Assembly (NCBI GenBank): GCA_002803225.1 | Contig: NXFV01000942.1 | Location: 23,527-87,526 of the forward strand | DNA: 64,000 bases | Reading direction: 5' to 3' | Source of the DNA: Gamarada debralockiae | Lineage: Eukaryota > Ascomycota > Leotiomycetes > Helotiales > Hyphodiscaceae | Shown: piece after piece, positions 12,653 to 23,156 of the stretch | Layout of the letters: the number at the start of each line of letters is the position of its first letter | Position numbering within the stretch: the stretch's first letter is position 1 | The notes under the pieces: generated by a model | Told to the model about the DNA's origin: nothing | Database searches by the model: none | Seen by the model: the letters and a program-made list of their open reading frames with translations, nothing else | Made by a program: the position numbers and the translations under genes

Positions 12653-14385
12653 TCAGCCGCCTTCTACCATCCCAAAGACCTCCCTCAAACTTTCATTCAC
12701 ATCAAACAAGGGCTCTAGCTCCTTTCTCATATCAACCTCCCCTTGAATAGCACGAACTAAGAGCTTTCCTGCTACGCTCAACTCCCTTCTGACCACCTCC
12801 AAAGACTTGAGATCTTCGCTTGTCGTTTGTGAGATATTGGCCCAGCATAAAGTTAATGCACTAGTAATCTCGATCCTATGGCTCGTTTCAGACATCCGTG
12901 GCCAACAATTCAGGATCGTAGTTTGCAGAGTCTTAACTGCAGACAGCAGAAGAGAGGGACGAGAGGGTGCGAAAGGGTCTGTGAGAGTAGTTGAGAGGAT
13001 TGGTAGGATATCCTATCACACTTTTCATTAGAATAGAAAGGAGAATATAGAATAGGAGCCGACCTTGAGATGTTTCACCGCGTGAACCCCCATTTTGGAT
13101 ATTACGACGCCCATGTTCCGCACCAACACCTCCACGATAGCAGGATGTTCACTTGAATGCGCATACCCCATCAAGACACCCTTGCGCATAACTCGATCCC
13201 AGAAACGCATGTCGTTTTCCTTTTCACTAGCTTTCCCATCTCCACCCCCATCATACAAGACATCACCCAGAACAACCAAAGCCTCGTACGCTGGTTCTAA
13301 AAGTTGCACACTTTCATCCACGGGCGTGAGGTTTGGGAGGAACATGAGTGTGGGCGTGATTGCGTCCTCAAAGACCTCGCCTAGCCCTGTTTGCGTGAGG
13401 AGTTTGGGAGTTAGGAGGGGTAGGAAAGTGGATAGGATGGAGAGAGCGCGGGAGCGGGTTGGGGTTGAGGTGGTGTCGAGTAGGGTGAGGAGGGGTGGGA
13501 TATAGAGGTTGAAATGGGAGGTTGCTATCTCGGACTATTTTGAAGTCTTATATTAGCGAGTGTAACTTTGAAGTTGAAGCCATTTGCACAACGCAAACGC
13601 GGGACAGTATGTATGGAAAGAGGTTGAAAAGAATAGGGTTCTTTGATATGAGAGATGAGAGGGGGAACTTACAGAAGAATTCGTAACAGCCCATTCAAAA
13701 ATTGTAATGGTATACGGAACCTCAAACATCCAGGGTCTACTCTCCTCATCCAAATCTTTCGCCTCAAACCTTCTTGGCGGCGCAGAAGAAGGCATAGCTT
13801 TTCTCCCGCTCGCCGTGACAGCTTCAGGCCGTTTGGTCTTCGAGAACAGAGGACGGATAAATTTTTGCAGTACATAATCGATTATGAAAGTGGAGGTGTT
13901 TGTCTGGTATTTATATTCGGAGAGGAGAGAGGTGGCAGTGGAGATGGCGAGGCCTGTGGTCCACGGATCACGTGCAGATGTGAATGCGAGGACGGAGAGG
14001 AGAATTTGTGGGTCCACTGTTGCTGGTGGGACATAGAAAAGGTTTACGAGAAATTGGAGAGATGACAGGCCTGTGACGCCTTTTTGGCGAGCGATGCGGA
14101 CTGCTTCGTCTCGGGAGGGGTTTTGGCCACCGATATGGAGTTAGCATTGGATGTCTGGAATGGAAGTTTCGGAGATTACTTGATGTTGCCTCATCCTGGG
14201 AGACGATAGATGAGTCTGGGAGAATGGCTTTTGAGAGCCAGAGTGACATTTGGGTGATGGATGCATCGTCTCCGGGTTCTCGTGAAAGCCGCGTGGAGTG
14301 GTGAAAGCAACTGCTGAGGATGAGAATGTTTTGTAATTTATCCTCAGTGACAATTAGCTCTGATCCATCAAATCCATAATAGGAA
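12653..14385 (-). CDS. TTI2: Tel2-interacting protein Tti2 (N-terminus unresolved)
   Basis: Downstream exons are clear: 14180-~14385, 13673..14109, 13064..13534 and 12653..13012, all in frame with standard introns. Translation gives HEAT-like helices including LLTQTGLGEVFEDA and FLPNLTP, the conserved core of Tti2. In yeasts and animals Tti2 joins Tel2 and Tti1 in the TTT complex, which together with Hsp90 stabilises PIKK kinases such as ATM, ATR and TOR. The 5' end is uncertain: coding-like sequence extends upstream to about 14,760 (for example a frame reading MFTAARKNAKEI near 14,611), and one or more very small exons seem needed between 14,385 and 14,500. The start codon is therefore not assigned. 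Confidence 0.75.
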
Positions 14386-15314
14386 TTGGCTCATAATACC
14401 TCTTGGTTCACCGACCTATCGCTGGTCGAAAGGTTGGCATGGAGTTGAGACAGCGAGTAGCTCTCAGGCAAGGCTGCCAACCATCAGATTCTGGTAAATG
14501 AAGCAGTGGCGGGCGACTTACATTCCGGTGGTATCAATGGAAGATCATTATCGTCCGATTTACTGCTTAGGATAATCTCCTTTGCATTTTTGCGGGCCGC
14601 GGTGAACATGTTGATGGTTGTGGTGGATTCATTCGTGGTTTGTTTGAAGATGGGTTTTCTGAGGTCGCGAGATTTTGGCGACGTCCAATTCGCAAGCGAG
14701 GCACCCCTTTTCCAGCCACCAGTGTCCTAGCTCTTGATTTGCTAACATTATCGAGGTCCACCAGGACTCGTTACACAATATGAGCATGGCGGTATTCAGG
14801 TTACATTTCATATTCAAGCAATCGCATACTGCAAATCGATTTTGTGAAAAACGGCCGAGGATCGGGCGCGGCATAGTAGTTAGGGTGTCTTTCCTGCAGA
14901 AGTGTGGACCTTTAGCATCGTTCTTGAGTATGGCATTCTAGTCTTAGATATCTTTAGAATTTGATCTGTAGAAGATAGAAGTCGATGTACAGCAGCTTGC
15001 AAACTGCCTTCATCCTTAAGACCTCTCCTTTATTTTCATCACTCGCCAAGGCCGGCGTGTCGTGTAATTTAAGCTCAGTCCTAGAATGTGACAAAATAAA
15101 GATATAGCTTGATAGGAAGCTATTCTGCCACTACCCTTTACCAGCACGTCATAAGTAAAGAGTAACATGCGAAATTCCTTAGCGCGAACGACGGTACTCT
15201 ATTCGATTTACACGGACGTTAATGCGATCCTCTCACCTAACTAATCAAACATGCATCATTATTGTAAAGTGCCAAAGCAAGTTCGTTCACCTTTCTTAGA
15301 TTCCAGTGTCCATC
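14386..15314. other. Possible 5' exons of TTI2, then intergenic
   Basis: Between 14,386 and 14,760 the minus strand has short open segments (a frame continuing upstream of MFTAARKNAKEI from about 14,717) that may be N-terminal TTI2 exons, but I could not join them with confidence. From about 14,880 to 15,314 nothing coding is recognised; the last part probably holds the 3' UTR of the MAPEG gene. Confidence 0.35.
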
Positions 15315-15838
15315 TCATGCCATAAGTAGATCGTATCCAATCTTGCCAGTAAGGCCAAACAACCCAAACTCGGTGATCCAAGCACCAGCGCTGGCATACC
15401 TCCAACTGGCCAGTCTTTTCCCAGACCTTGTATAGCTGACGGCATACAATATGCGGCAGGCACTCCACACTACTCCAAGCATAGCACTTGTAATTGGGTA
15501 CTCCAAACCACTAATTAGCATTGCAGCTAAAGTCTTTGTATAGTTCCCGATAAAGTCGTGATTGACGTGCGCACAGTTAAAACTATACGCTTGCTTCCTC
15601 TCCTCTATAAGAGCATTGGCGATCTCTTTAGGAGTCGCGCTGGCGTTAGGGGAGCTGATGCCAGGTCTTTTCTTGTAGGCGGGGACGCGTATACCGTGCC
15701 AAAAAGCGAGTAAGAAGGTTCCCGTGGCTGTAAGGAGGACATATCTTTAGATATAGTTAAGATAGCGCGTCCATCTTGAAATTACTAGAGATTCTGGCGA
15801 ACTTACCCGTATTCCTTGGATACTGTAATGGTCGCCAT
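15315..15838 (-). CDS. MAPEG-family microsomal glutathione S-transferase 3-like protein
   Basis: Model complement(join(15315..15744,15807..15838)) gives 153 aa, the usual length of MGST3. The protein begins MATITVSKEYG and has four hydrophobic segments. It carries features of the MGST3 branch: an N-terminal helix, the segment AYSFNCAHVNHDF that aligns with the family's FNCxQRxHxN region, and a C-terminal RILYAVSYT helix. MGST3 enzymes are endoplasmic-reticulum proteins that conjugate glutathione to lipid electrophiles or reduce lipid peroxides. The intron ends in AAG rather than CAG/TAG but is the only choice keeping frame. The canonical Arg of the FNCxQR motif is not obvious here, so catalytic activity is uncertain. 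Confidence 0.8.
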
Positions 15839-16428
15839 CTTCTGCGTGCCCGAAGACCAATTTAAGAACAGAGAGATTAGAAATATTAGTTAACTGATAA
15901 CATAAGAAGATTTCCTTGACTTAAAGATAACAATACTTGTCCAGCGTTGTTAATATATTGGTAGAGAATAGATAGAATAGTAGGCTGGTGCCTATTTTCA
16001 GGCTGCAATATAGTCCTAGTATCTCCTTTGGCCTAGACTGGATTAGGCGACGCCTTAGGCCCTATGGCATTGATATAGCAAGCATCGCACCACGCAAACG
16101 ACTACTAAACGAACGCACGGAGCTAAACGACAACTAGGTATAATAGAATATATATATTGTGATATTGTACGTACGTACGTAAGTAGAGAAGTTACAAAAA
16201 TGGCCAACCACGTGATCTCACGTGCACTGGCTTGGTCCCAACAATAATAGAGCTGAATCACTGACGTAAACTAGTATATACCTGAAACGCGCCTTCGATG
16301 CATTGTATAAGACCGAAACTTAAAGTTAGGACTAGCACCAAAATTGCGACCCAGAAGGTACACCATTCATTCCGCCGATCACACCACCACTGTGACAAAT
16401 TGCTTGGTCTTTATTTCTCATGCAACCA
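15839..16428. other. Intergenic, includes a short (gtac)n run
   Basis: About 590 bp with no recognisable gene. It contains a short tetranucleotide run (gtacgtacgtacgt, around 16,168-16,181) in an AT-rich context and a CACGTG at about 16,209. The proximal part upstream of 15,838 is the probable promoter of the MAPEG gene. Confidence 0.5.
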
Positions 16429-18236
16429 CTACTTGATCTTCACGGGTATCTTCAACTCCTCTCTCCTTCGTCTAACCTCTTCAATGGCCTCGCATCTTGC
16501 CTTTTCAGGATCCGACTCCGCCAGCTCACGATTCCTCAACTGCCATGCCATACATACATCTAATGCATCTTTCACCCATGGCCCCGGACCTGCATTGAGA
16601 TCTTTCTGTAACCGCTTTCCATCAAGAATACTCTTGATCGATGCTGCTTCCATGAGATACATACTCTCCAGGTGGTCGATGAAGCCTTGCCATTCTGTAA
16701 AAATTGTGTCGTAGCCCGTGATATCGGCCTGTTTGAATGATTCGACAAGCAGCGCAAACAACAGTTGAATCCTCCAATGTCCACCTTGGGAATCCCACTT
16801 CCGAATAAACATGCCCAGCGTATCGCGCTCCTTGACATAAGCATCCTTCCTTTTGACGGCGTCTTTAAGATTGGTAATATCACCATAATTGCGGAATGCA
16901 GCTGTGACGACAGAACATATCTTGTTGTCGGCTTTGATTCCTTCCCTTGCAACATTTGTTGCAAATGGTAAAGGTAGCTTGGCTCCTACCTTTTCGGGCT
17001 GTGGATTTGGAATGGCGGACAATGGAGTGAGCGCCGCGAGGATCCATGCGAGGTACTTGGCGTCGTCGGAACGAACTAGGGATTGGTAGATTGATCCAGG
17101 GGTTTTGTTGGATTCGAGGAGTGCGAGACAGTCGTAGACGGCATGCCAGTGCGAGGAGCTGGGTACGGCAGGGGTTGTGGTTGTGGGGTCGGTGAAGATG
17201 GTGGGATACAGGCTAAGTTCGTCGATGAGCTGTAATGCTCTTCTTGGATTATTGCCTGCTATTGTCAGTATGTTTATCGTCTGGCTTAAATGGCTGGGTT
17301 ACCTTTCAACATCTTTTCTAGCTCTACACCAACTCTTTCCCTGCTGATCTTAAGCTTCAAGGCCTGCATGACGGAAGGGTTGCCCATTAATGCCTCTTCT
17401 GACTCCTGGTCGATGGTAAAGTCCAGCCGACTAGCAAATCTGATCAACCTCAACACACGTAATGGGTCATCCATGAACGTAGTATACGGCTCAAGAGGCG
17501 TTCTGATGCACTTGGCTTTCATATCCTTCAGTCCTCCAGCAAAATCTTCTACCAGATCAGTGTGAAGATTGTAGAACAGTGCATTGATCGTGGCATCCCG
17601 TCTCAAAGCATCCTCTTCAGCAGTTCCAAACTCCATCTGCGGATTCCGGCTATCCTCCGAATAAGTTTCCTTCCTCAAATTGACGAAATCCAGATCAAAG
17701 TCGTAGAGTCTCGTATTTGCCGTTTCCAGGTGTTTAGATTTTTCCGGATTGGCCAGAATCTTGTGAAGACTTCCCATGTCCTTTGCTGTCAAGGAATGCT
17801 TCTTCATGTTCTCCTCGTCCTTGAGATAATCTTGCATCTTCTCGCAAAATCTATGACCGGTCATGGCGTTGATTGCGGTATCGATATCATGGCTCTGGAG
17901 ACCGAGAAGCTTGTCACGCACCCATCCTCCTGCCCATCTCAGCTCGATCTTGTCTTTGATCTCCTTGGACTCATCGATGTAACGTGCTGCATCGAGGAGG
18001 AGATTTCGGAGTTGGCTCTCTCGGGGAGTGAGTTGAATCTTTTGAGTTTCCATCTTTCGCTTTGGTCTTTTTGACTGCGGCACTTCCACACTTTGCTCGG
18101 GGCACTTTCTTTTCATATAGGAACTTGAAGATATAGGGCGTGTGAAAGTGACTCCAGCTGTGACTCGACACCGACACTTTTGCACAGGAGTCAACACGTA
18201 ATTGGCTCGTAAAATCATGAGCTTTTGGACGAACAC
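16429..18236 (-). CDS. CCA1: CCA tRNA nucleotidyltransferase
   Basis: Model complement(join(16429..17255,17303..18236)) encodes 586 aa. The class II nucleotidyltransferase head carries GGWVRD (103-108) and the metal-binding DID (117-119), followed by RRDATINALFYNL and DDPLRVLRLIRFASRL motifs. The enzyme adds or repairs the 3' CCA of tRNAs, using CTP and ATP without a template. Residues 1-40 are basic, Ser/Thr-rich and non-acidic, as expected of a mitochondrial presequence. Met41 is followed by a basic KRPKRK stretch that could act in the nucleus, so several isoforms from alternative starts are likely, as is known for yeast Cca1. The start at 18236 is the first in-frame ATG. Divergent from TRS85. 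Confidence 0.93.
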
Positions 18237-18743
18237 TCTTAGTCCGAAGGGCGTAATGATTCGGGAAACTCTATTGAGGCTCCATCAGAAAGAGACTTTC
18301 AAGTCGTCAGCTTATTAGTTGAATTGGAATTTTGGGAATACTACAGTTGAAAGAGAGCCTTTTTTTTTCCGTCGGGAGGCCACGTGATACTATCGGAATT
18401 TGGAACATCCAAAAGCCCGATGGCTTGGAGAAACAACGAAATGCCTTTGCGCCAGCATCAAGACAACACCAAGGAACGACAAATATAGCAAAGGAGTCTG
18501 GAATTGGGATTAATTCTGGCATATTCTGGACCTCCCCCACATGTCGACTACTACCACCACCATTCCGACGAAAGATCTGCGCGATCAGGTACGATAATCT
18601 CGAATTCGTCCAGCCGGATCCTGAATCTTCGATCCTGACTTGTGTCCGTCAGCCTTTCTCCAGGCATTCGAACGTATGTTTCGATCCAGGCCTTCGGTCT
18701 CAGAGCTATACAATAACACAAGGCGCACTATTCACCGTCCTTC

Positions 18744-21077
18744 ATGACACCTCCCAGCAATGCCTCGCCATTTGAGCCTCCCGCCCCGCCGACGAGCGCG
18801 CCTCCCTCGTTGAGATTACCCAAAACAAGAGATAATCAGTCAATAGCCTCCTCAATATCCTCCCTACCATACAGAGCCTCCAATGCCTCCGTATCTTCCC
18901 TATTCGCATCCACATCCACGCCCTCGGGCTCTCGATCTGTGTCCCCAAGTGGTGCTGCAACGCCGTCAAGAATGCTGTCGAATTCAGTATTTGGAGGTAC
19001 TTTGGGAGAGGGGAGTCTGCTCGCCCCCCCAGATACAGCGGCGGATCCAAGGAACTTGATCTTGCAGGCATTTGTTCCGCATATTGCAGTCCATACCTCG
19101 GCCGATACACAGGAGCTTGTGAAGGAGAAGGGATTCGATGGCGGGCTGTGGGAACTACTACGGCCATTTGGGGAGCGAGTCCAAGGGAAGGTCAATGTAA
19201 GGGATAGCATAGGGTCTGGGAAGACATGGGAAGATTATGCGGTGCGATTTGTACAACTGGGTGATGGGCTTGAAGCACCAGACGTTGCGCGGAGAAGTGG
19301 GGAAGGGAAGGTCCCAAATGGGAAAATACCGGGATCGATCTCAGCACAACGAGCAAGGACTGGAGGGGATATTGGACAGATCGAGAGTTTGGTGGATCGA
19401 CACTTGACGCATGCTGAGGAATATCCAAGCATGGACACAGAAGATTACCTGACATTCAAAGATGCACGAACACGAAATCCGGACATTCCATCACCATTTT
19501 ACACTCTATACCTACGAAGATTACTTTCAGGTATTCCTCTGGCACCTCACGAAACGTTTTCACATCCTGTGGCATGTATAATTGCTATCAGCTCTCGAAG
19601 TAAGAATCCAATCGAGGCATTACGGAAACTATACGACGAGTCAAGTAATGGGGAGAAACGACTGCCATTATGGGTGAACAATGAGTACCTCCGATACTAT
19701 GTTCTCGTTCATGACGAAGAACAGGACGATATCTCGAAATCCATAACCCTGTTCGAACAAATGAAGCGGCATTTTGGACTACATTGCCACCTACTCAGAC
19801 TACGGAGTAGTCAGTGTGTCTCTTCAGATGATGACAGTGTTCAACTTCCTCGGTGCGAGTGGGTAGCAGCGCCTGAAGAAATCGCCGAAATACACAACCG
19901 GGAGACGCAGGAAGACATTGAAGAATCATGGCCCTGCATCTACGAATCCGATACAACTGCAATAAAGACCTTCATCCGCGAGATGGTAACCCAATCCGTA
20001 ATCCCCTCAATGGAACGGTGCGTTTCAACCTGGAACGACCAAGTGGCCTCCCGCCGACGAGGCATCAGTGGACGCTTCATGAGCCTCTCAAAGAAATGGG
20101 CATTTGGGTCTAGTTCTCGATCATCCTCCAATGGAAACAGCGCCTCAGCGGGCTCAAATTCCAATTACGATGCCCTGCAAGGCTTCTATCGCCCCGATGC
20201 CCCTGAAGCTATAATGAGGAAGCTGGCAGATTACGCATTCATGCTTCGAGACTGGAAGTTAGCACAATCCACATATGAATTGCTACGAACCGATTTCAAC
20301 AATGATAAAGCGTGGAAATATCACGCTGCGGCGAACGAAATGGCTGCTATCAGCACGCTTCTCATTCCGCAAGCTATGAGCTCGAAGATACGTTCAGAGA
20401 CCGTAGATCAAATGCTCGAGACTGCATCATACTCCTACATCACTCGTTGTGGAGCATCATATGGTGCGCTCCGTGCGTTGGCTTTAGGCATGGAACTCCT
20501 TCGTTTGCGTGGCGGATCGGCGACGGACGATGCGGCGAGATGGGGTGCGAGATTACTCGACCATAAAGTTGTGGGCGTAGTGGGGGATGCATTAATGAAA
20601 GAGCGCATCGCAGCCTGCTATGCATCCAAAAAGGGGGCAGGAAGTGGACTCTGGGGCTCACGCACGCGAAAATCAGCTTTATGGAACATACTAGCAGCCG
20701 ATACCTGGCTCACGTTGGGGAAACCTCAGCAAGCGAAACTAAGGCTCGACGAAGCGGGGCAGAAATATTCTGAGCTGCAATTCAAGGAAGGGTTAGCGAA
20801 GTTCGGTCATGCAAATGAATTTCTGCTAGGCCTAAGGAGAGAGGTGAATCTAGCGATGTACCCGGAGAGTGCGATTGAGGGTACTTTGATGCCGGAGGGG
20901 GAAATCGAGACGGAGGTTGGGGAGGAAAGTCAAGCTTTTGAGTCAAGGCCGCATAGGAGGAGTTTGATGGGTGCACAGGCACCCGTGCTGGGGAATTTGG
21001 AGTCAAGCCCGCTACAGGGGACGCTGCTCGAGGTTCAGCACGATGCGGAAAGAGGTGGGCAAGTGCAGTTTGAGTGA
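18744..21077 (+). CDS. TRS85: TRAPPIII complex subunit Trs85
   Basis: An uninterrupted 777-aa frame. After a Ser/Pro-rich N-terminus comes FVPHIAVHTSADTQEL and later PFYTLYLRRLLSG, both typical of fungal Trs85 (TRAPPC8). The C-terminal half is helical with a repeat-like pattern (YAFMLRDWKLAQSTYELLR and following), consistent with TPR-type folds. Trs85 is the subunit that defines TRAPPIII, the exchange factor for Ypt1/Rab1 in autophagy and Golgi traffic. The start at 18744 matches the MTPPSN..PP type of N-terminus, and an earlier ATG at 18541 opens a frame that closes. Convergent with POL32, with stop codons about 290 bp apart. Confidence 0.9.
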   Translation: MTPPSNASPFEPPAPPTSAPPSLRLPKTRDNQSIASSISSLPYRASNASVSSLFASTSTPSGSRSVSPSGAATPSRMLSNSVFGGTLGEGSLLAPPDTAADPRNLILQAFVPHIAVHTSADTQELVKEKGFDGGLWELLRPFGERVQGKVNVRDSIGSGKTWEDYAVRFVQLGDGLEAPDVARRSGEGKVPNGKIPGSISAQRARTGGDIGQIESLVDRHLTHAEEYPSMDTEDYLTFKDARTRNPDIPSPFYTLYLRRLLSGIPLAPHETFSHPVACIIAISSRSKNPIEALRKLYDESSNGEKRLPLWVNNEYLRYYVLVHDEEQDDISKSITLFEQMKRHFGLHCHLLRLRSSQCVSSDDDSVQLPRCEWVAAPEEIAEIHNRETQEDIEESWPCIYESDTTAIKTFIREMVTQSVIPSMERCVSTWNDQVASRRRGISGRFMSLSKKWAFGSSSRSSSNGNSASAGSNSNYDALQGFYRPDAPEAIMRKLADYAFMLRDWKLAQSTYELLRTDFNNDKAWKYHAAANEMAAISTLLIPQAMSSKIRSETVDQMLETASYSYITRCGASYGALRALALGMELLRLRGGSATDDAARWGARLLDHKVVGVVGDALMKERIAACYASKKGAGSGLWGSRTRKSALWNILAADTWLTLGKPQQAKLRLDEAGQKYSELQFKEGLAKFGHANEFLLGLRREVNLAMYPESAIEGTLMPEGEIETEVGEESQAFESRPHRRSLMGAQAPVLGNLESSPLQGTLLEVQHDAERGGQVQFE

Positions 21078-21368
21078 GGTGTCTGAATATAAGTAGCCTT
21101 TTTAGCGCCGCTGCCGCCTATTAGCTAAAGGGCGGAGGAGCATTTGCATGGTGTTTGGTGTTTAGATGGGCATAATGCATCCATGGATGAGAAATTGGGA
21201 TCTTAATTCTTGAATTCGAGGATAGACCTGGAATCAAAGCCATGTATCAAGATCAATAAGTGATCTCATTATCAATCATGATCATACAGTACGTGACAAT
21301 TAAACCGTCTTAATTTTAGCAATGGCGCCTGTCATTATGGTCTCTCAGTTCGATAACTGAGGTGAGTA

Positions 21369-22949
21369 TCATTTCTTCCCAAAGAACGACATGATGTTCC
21401 CCTGTCCCGTCTTGGAAGCCGATTTCTTCGTCTTCGAAGTCTGTGACGAAGACTGGACCTTTGGTTTCGGAGGTGGAGCTGGTTCATCCTCTGAAAAAGA
21501 CTCCCAAACAGCTTCTTCCTTGGTGACTGCATCTCATTAGTACTTCCCAGCCCCAAAATATCAGAGGCAACATACCCAAATACCCCTCATCATCCTTAAC
21601 AGTCTTCTTTTTCATAATCTTTCTTCGTCCCCTACGTCTCCCATCCTTAACCTCGACCACGGGCTCCTCTTCCTTGGCTGGCTTTTTATCTTCCAACACC
21701 TCTGCATCCTCTTCTTCCGGCTCTGGCTCCGGCGTAGGCACAGCCTCATCGTCATCGTCATCCTCCATCATCTTCTTCAGCGCTGCCTCACGTTCCTTCC
21801 TGCCCTTCCGATCACTGTCCACAATCTCAGTACTCGGCGCAGGAGGGATATATGTTTCTTCCTCATCATCCGAAATATCTTTCATAGGCTCATCTTCCAC
21901 CGCGCTCGCAACCTCACTATCCGTCCCAGTCTCTTCTTTCTTCAATTTTGGCTTGGCCTTCGCAAACGCCTTGAACAAACTGCTCGACTCCTTCAACGCT
22001 GGTGGAGCGGGAGTGCTTTCCTTACTACTATCACCACTTCCCGATACAGTAGTCTTTGTCTTCTCCTTCCCTTTGCCAAAGAAATCCTTCGCGCTAGATG
22101 GTTGTGAAGATTTTGGCTCCACTTTGATTTTAGGTTCTTCTTTGGCTTCCGTCTTGGGTTTCGCTGAAACGACTGGGACGAAGGCAGGAGCGGGCGGTGG
22201 GGGTCGATTTGACCGGCGTTTCACGGCAGGGTTGGTTATTGTTCCGTATGTAGTGAGGGAGGAGAGGGGATCTTCGGATGAGGTGAGTGTTTGGAGTTCG
22301 CGGGAGGAGTCGGAGAGGATTTGGAGGTCCTATTGGAGGTCAGTACTATTGGCTTTGGAGGAGAGGAAAGAGAAACTTGCCTTCAATGGATTAGGTCCGA
22401 GACTGTAGATGTGAATAGAGGCTATTTGTTCGTATTGCGATTGCATTTCTGCTTGAGATCAGCACTTGGACTCCTTGAGTTGGGACTAAGCCGTACGATC
22501 CAAGTCTTCCTCTCGAACCAATGTTATCGTCAATGTGGAGCTTGCGCCGGTTCCTTCGTAGGGCTGCGGCATGGAACTATGAAGAGGACTGCTTTGCATG
22601 ATTTCATCTTCGCCATCCTTTTTTACCACTGTTGTAGCCTCTGGCTCTTCCACTCGTTTGGTGCCGCTGATGAGGTATGTTGCATGGACTGTCCCTGGCT
22701 TCTTTCCATTTTGCTGACGGTGGAACTCGTATAGCATTCTATTGGCCATCAGTAGCTGTGTATGGATTGGAGGTCTGCTCGACTTGCTCCTTTGCTGCAT
22801 TGACATGGACCTTCAGAGCGCGACTGAGCAGACGGTAGGTGACCTGCGATTGTATTAATTGCTTATTCTGAGCATTTAAAGAAAGAACTACTTACCACTT
22901 TATCCTCACTCAAGATATTCGCAGCCAAATAGTTCTTGTAGTCTGCCAT
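21369..22949 (-). CDS. POL32: DNA polymerase delta/zeta subunit Pol32 (POLD3/Cdc27)
   Basis: Model complement(join(21369..21526,21576..22329,22381..22448,22497..22738,22788..22843,22896..22949)) gives 443 aa in frame. The N-terminal winged-helix region begins MADYKNYLAANILSEDKV and includes NAAKEMLYEFHRQQ, which bind the B-subunit. The middle is acidic, Lys- and Pro-rich and probably disordered. The last 11 residues, QGNIMSFFGKK (433-443), form a PCNA-interacting peptide matching QxxIxxFF. Pol32 is an accessory subunit of polymerase delta and, in yeast, also of the translesion polymerase zeta. Two of its five introns use GC donors (GCAAGT, 22739..22787 and 22330..22380), because only these keep conserved frames. 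It shares a 207-bp promoter region with RAD18. Confidence 0.93.
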
Positions 22950-23156
22950 TGTGTACTGTTAGCTTCTCTCGTCGTGGGTTTTTGTGCAGTGGGATGGTTT
23001 TGGAAGACGCGAGCCGACGCGATTTTGAGGAAGTCTCGAGAGCCACTTTACGCGACTTTTCTTCAAAATCAACATCATTGACCTCTCCATGTGCAAACCA
23101 ATGCGTCAACATCCTCGACTTCACAACTACCGCCAGAAACGTCAAAATAATCCACG
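22950..23156. promoter_or_regulatory. Bidirectional promoter of POL32 and RAD18 with three ACGCGA motifs
   Basis: Only 207 bp separate the two start codons. ACGCGA occurs at 23007-23012, 23017-23022 and 23050-23055, all on the plus strand. This matches WCGCGW, the core recognised by the APSES factors Mbp1/Swi4 (MBF/SBF, ACGCGN) that drive G1/S expression of replication genes. The motifs are seen directly; control by MBF is inference. Confidence 0.6.

Noticed and set aside
18541..18590. Upstream first exon of TRS85 starting MSTTTTTIP
   Set aside because: The frame leads to a GT-like site, but no acceptor gave a family-like join, and MTPPSN at 18744 resembles known Trs85 N-termini.
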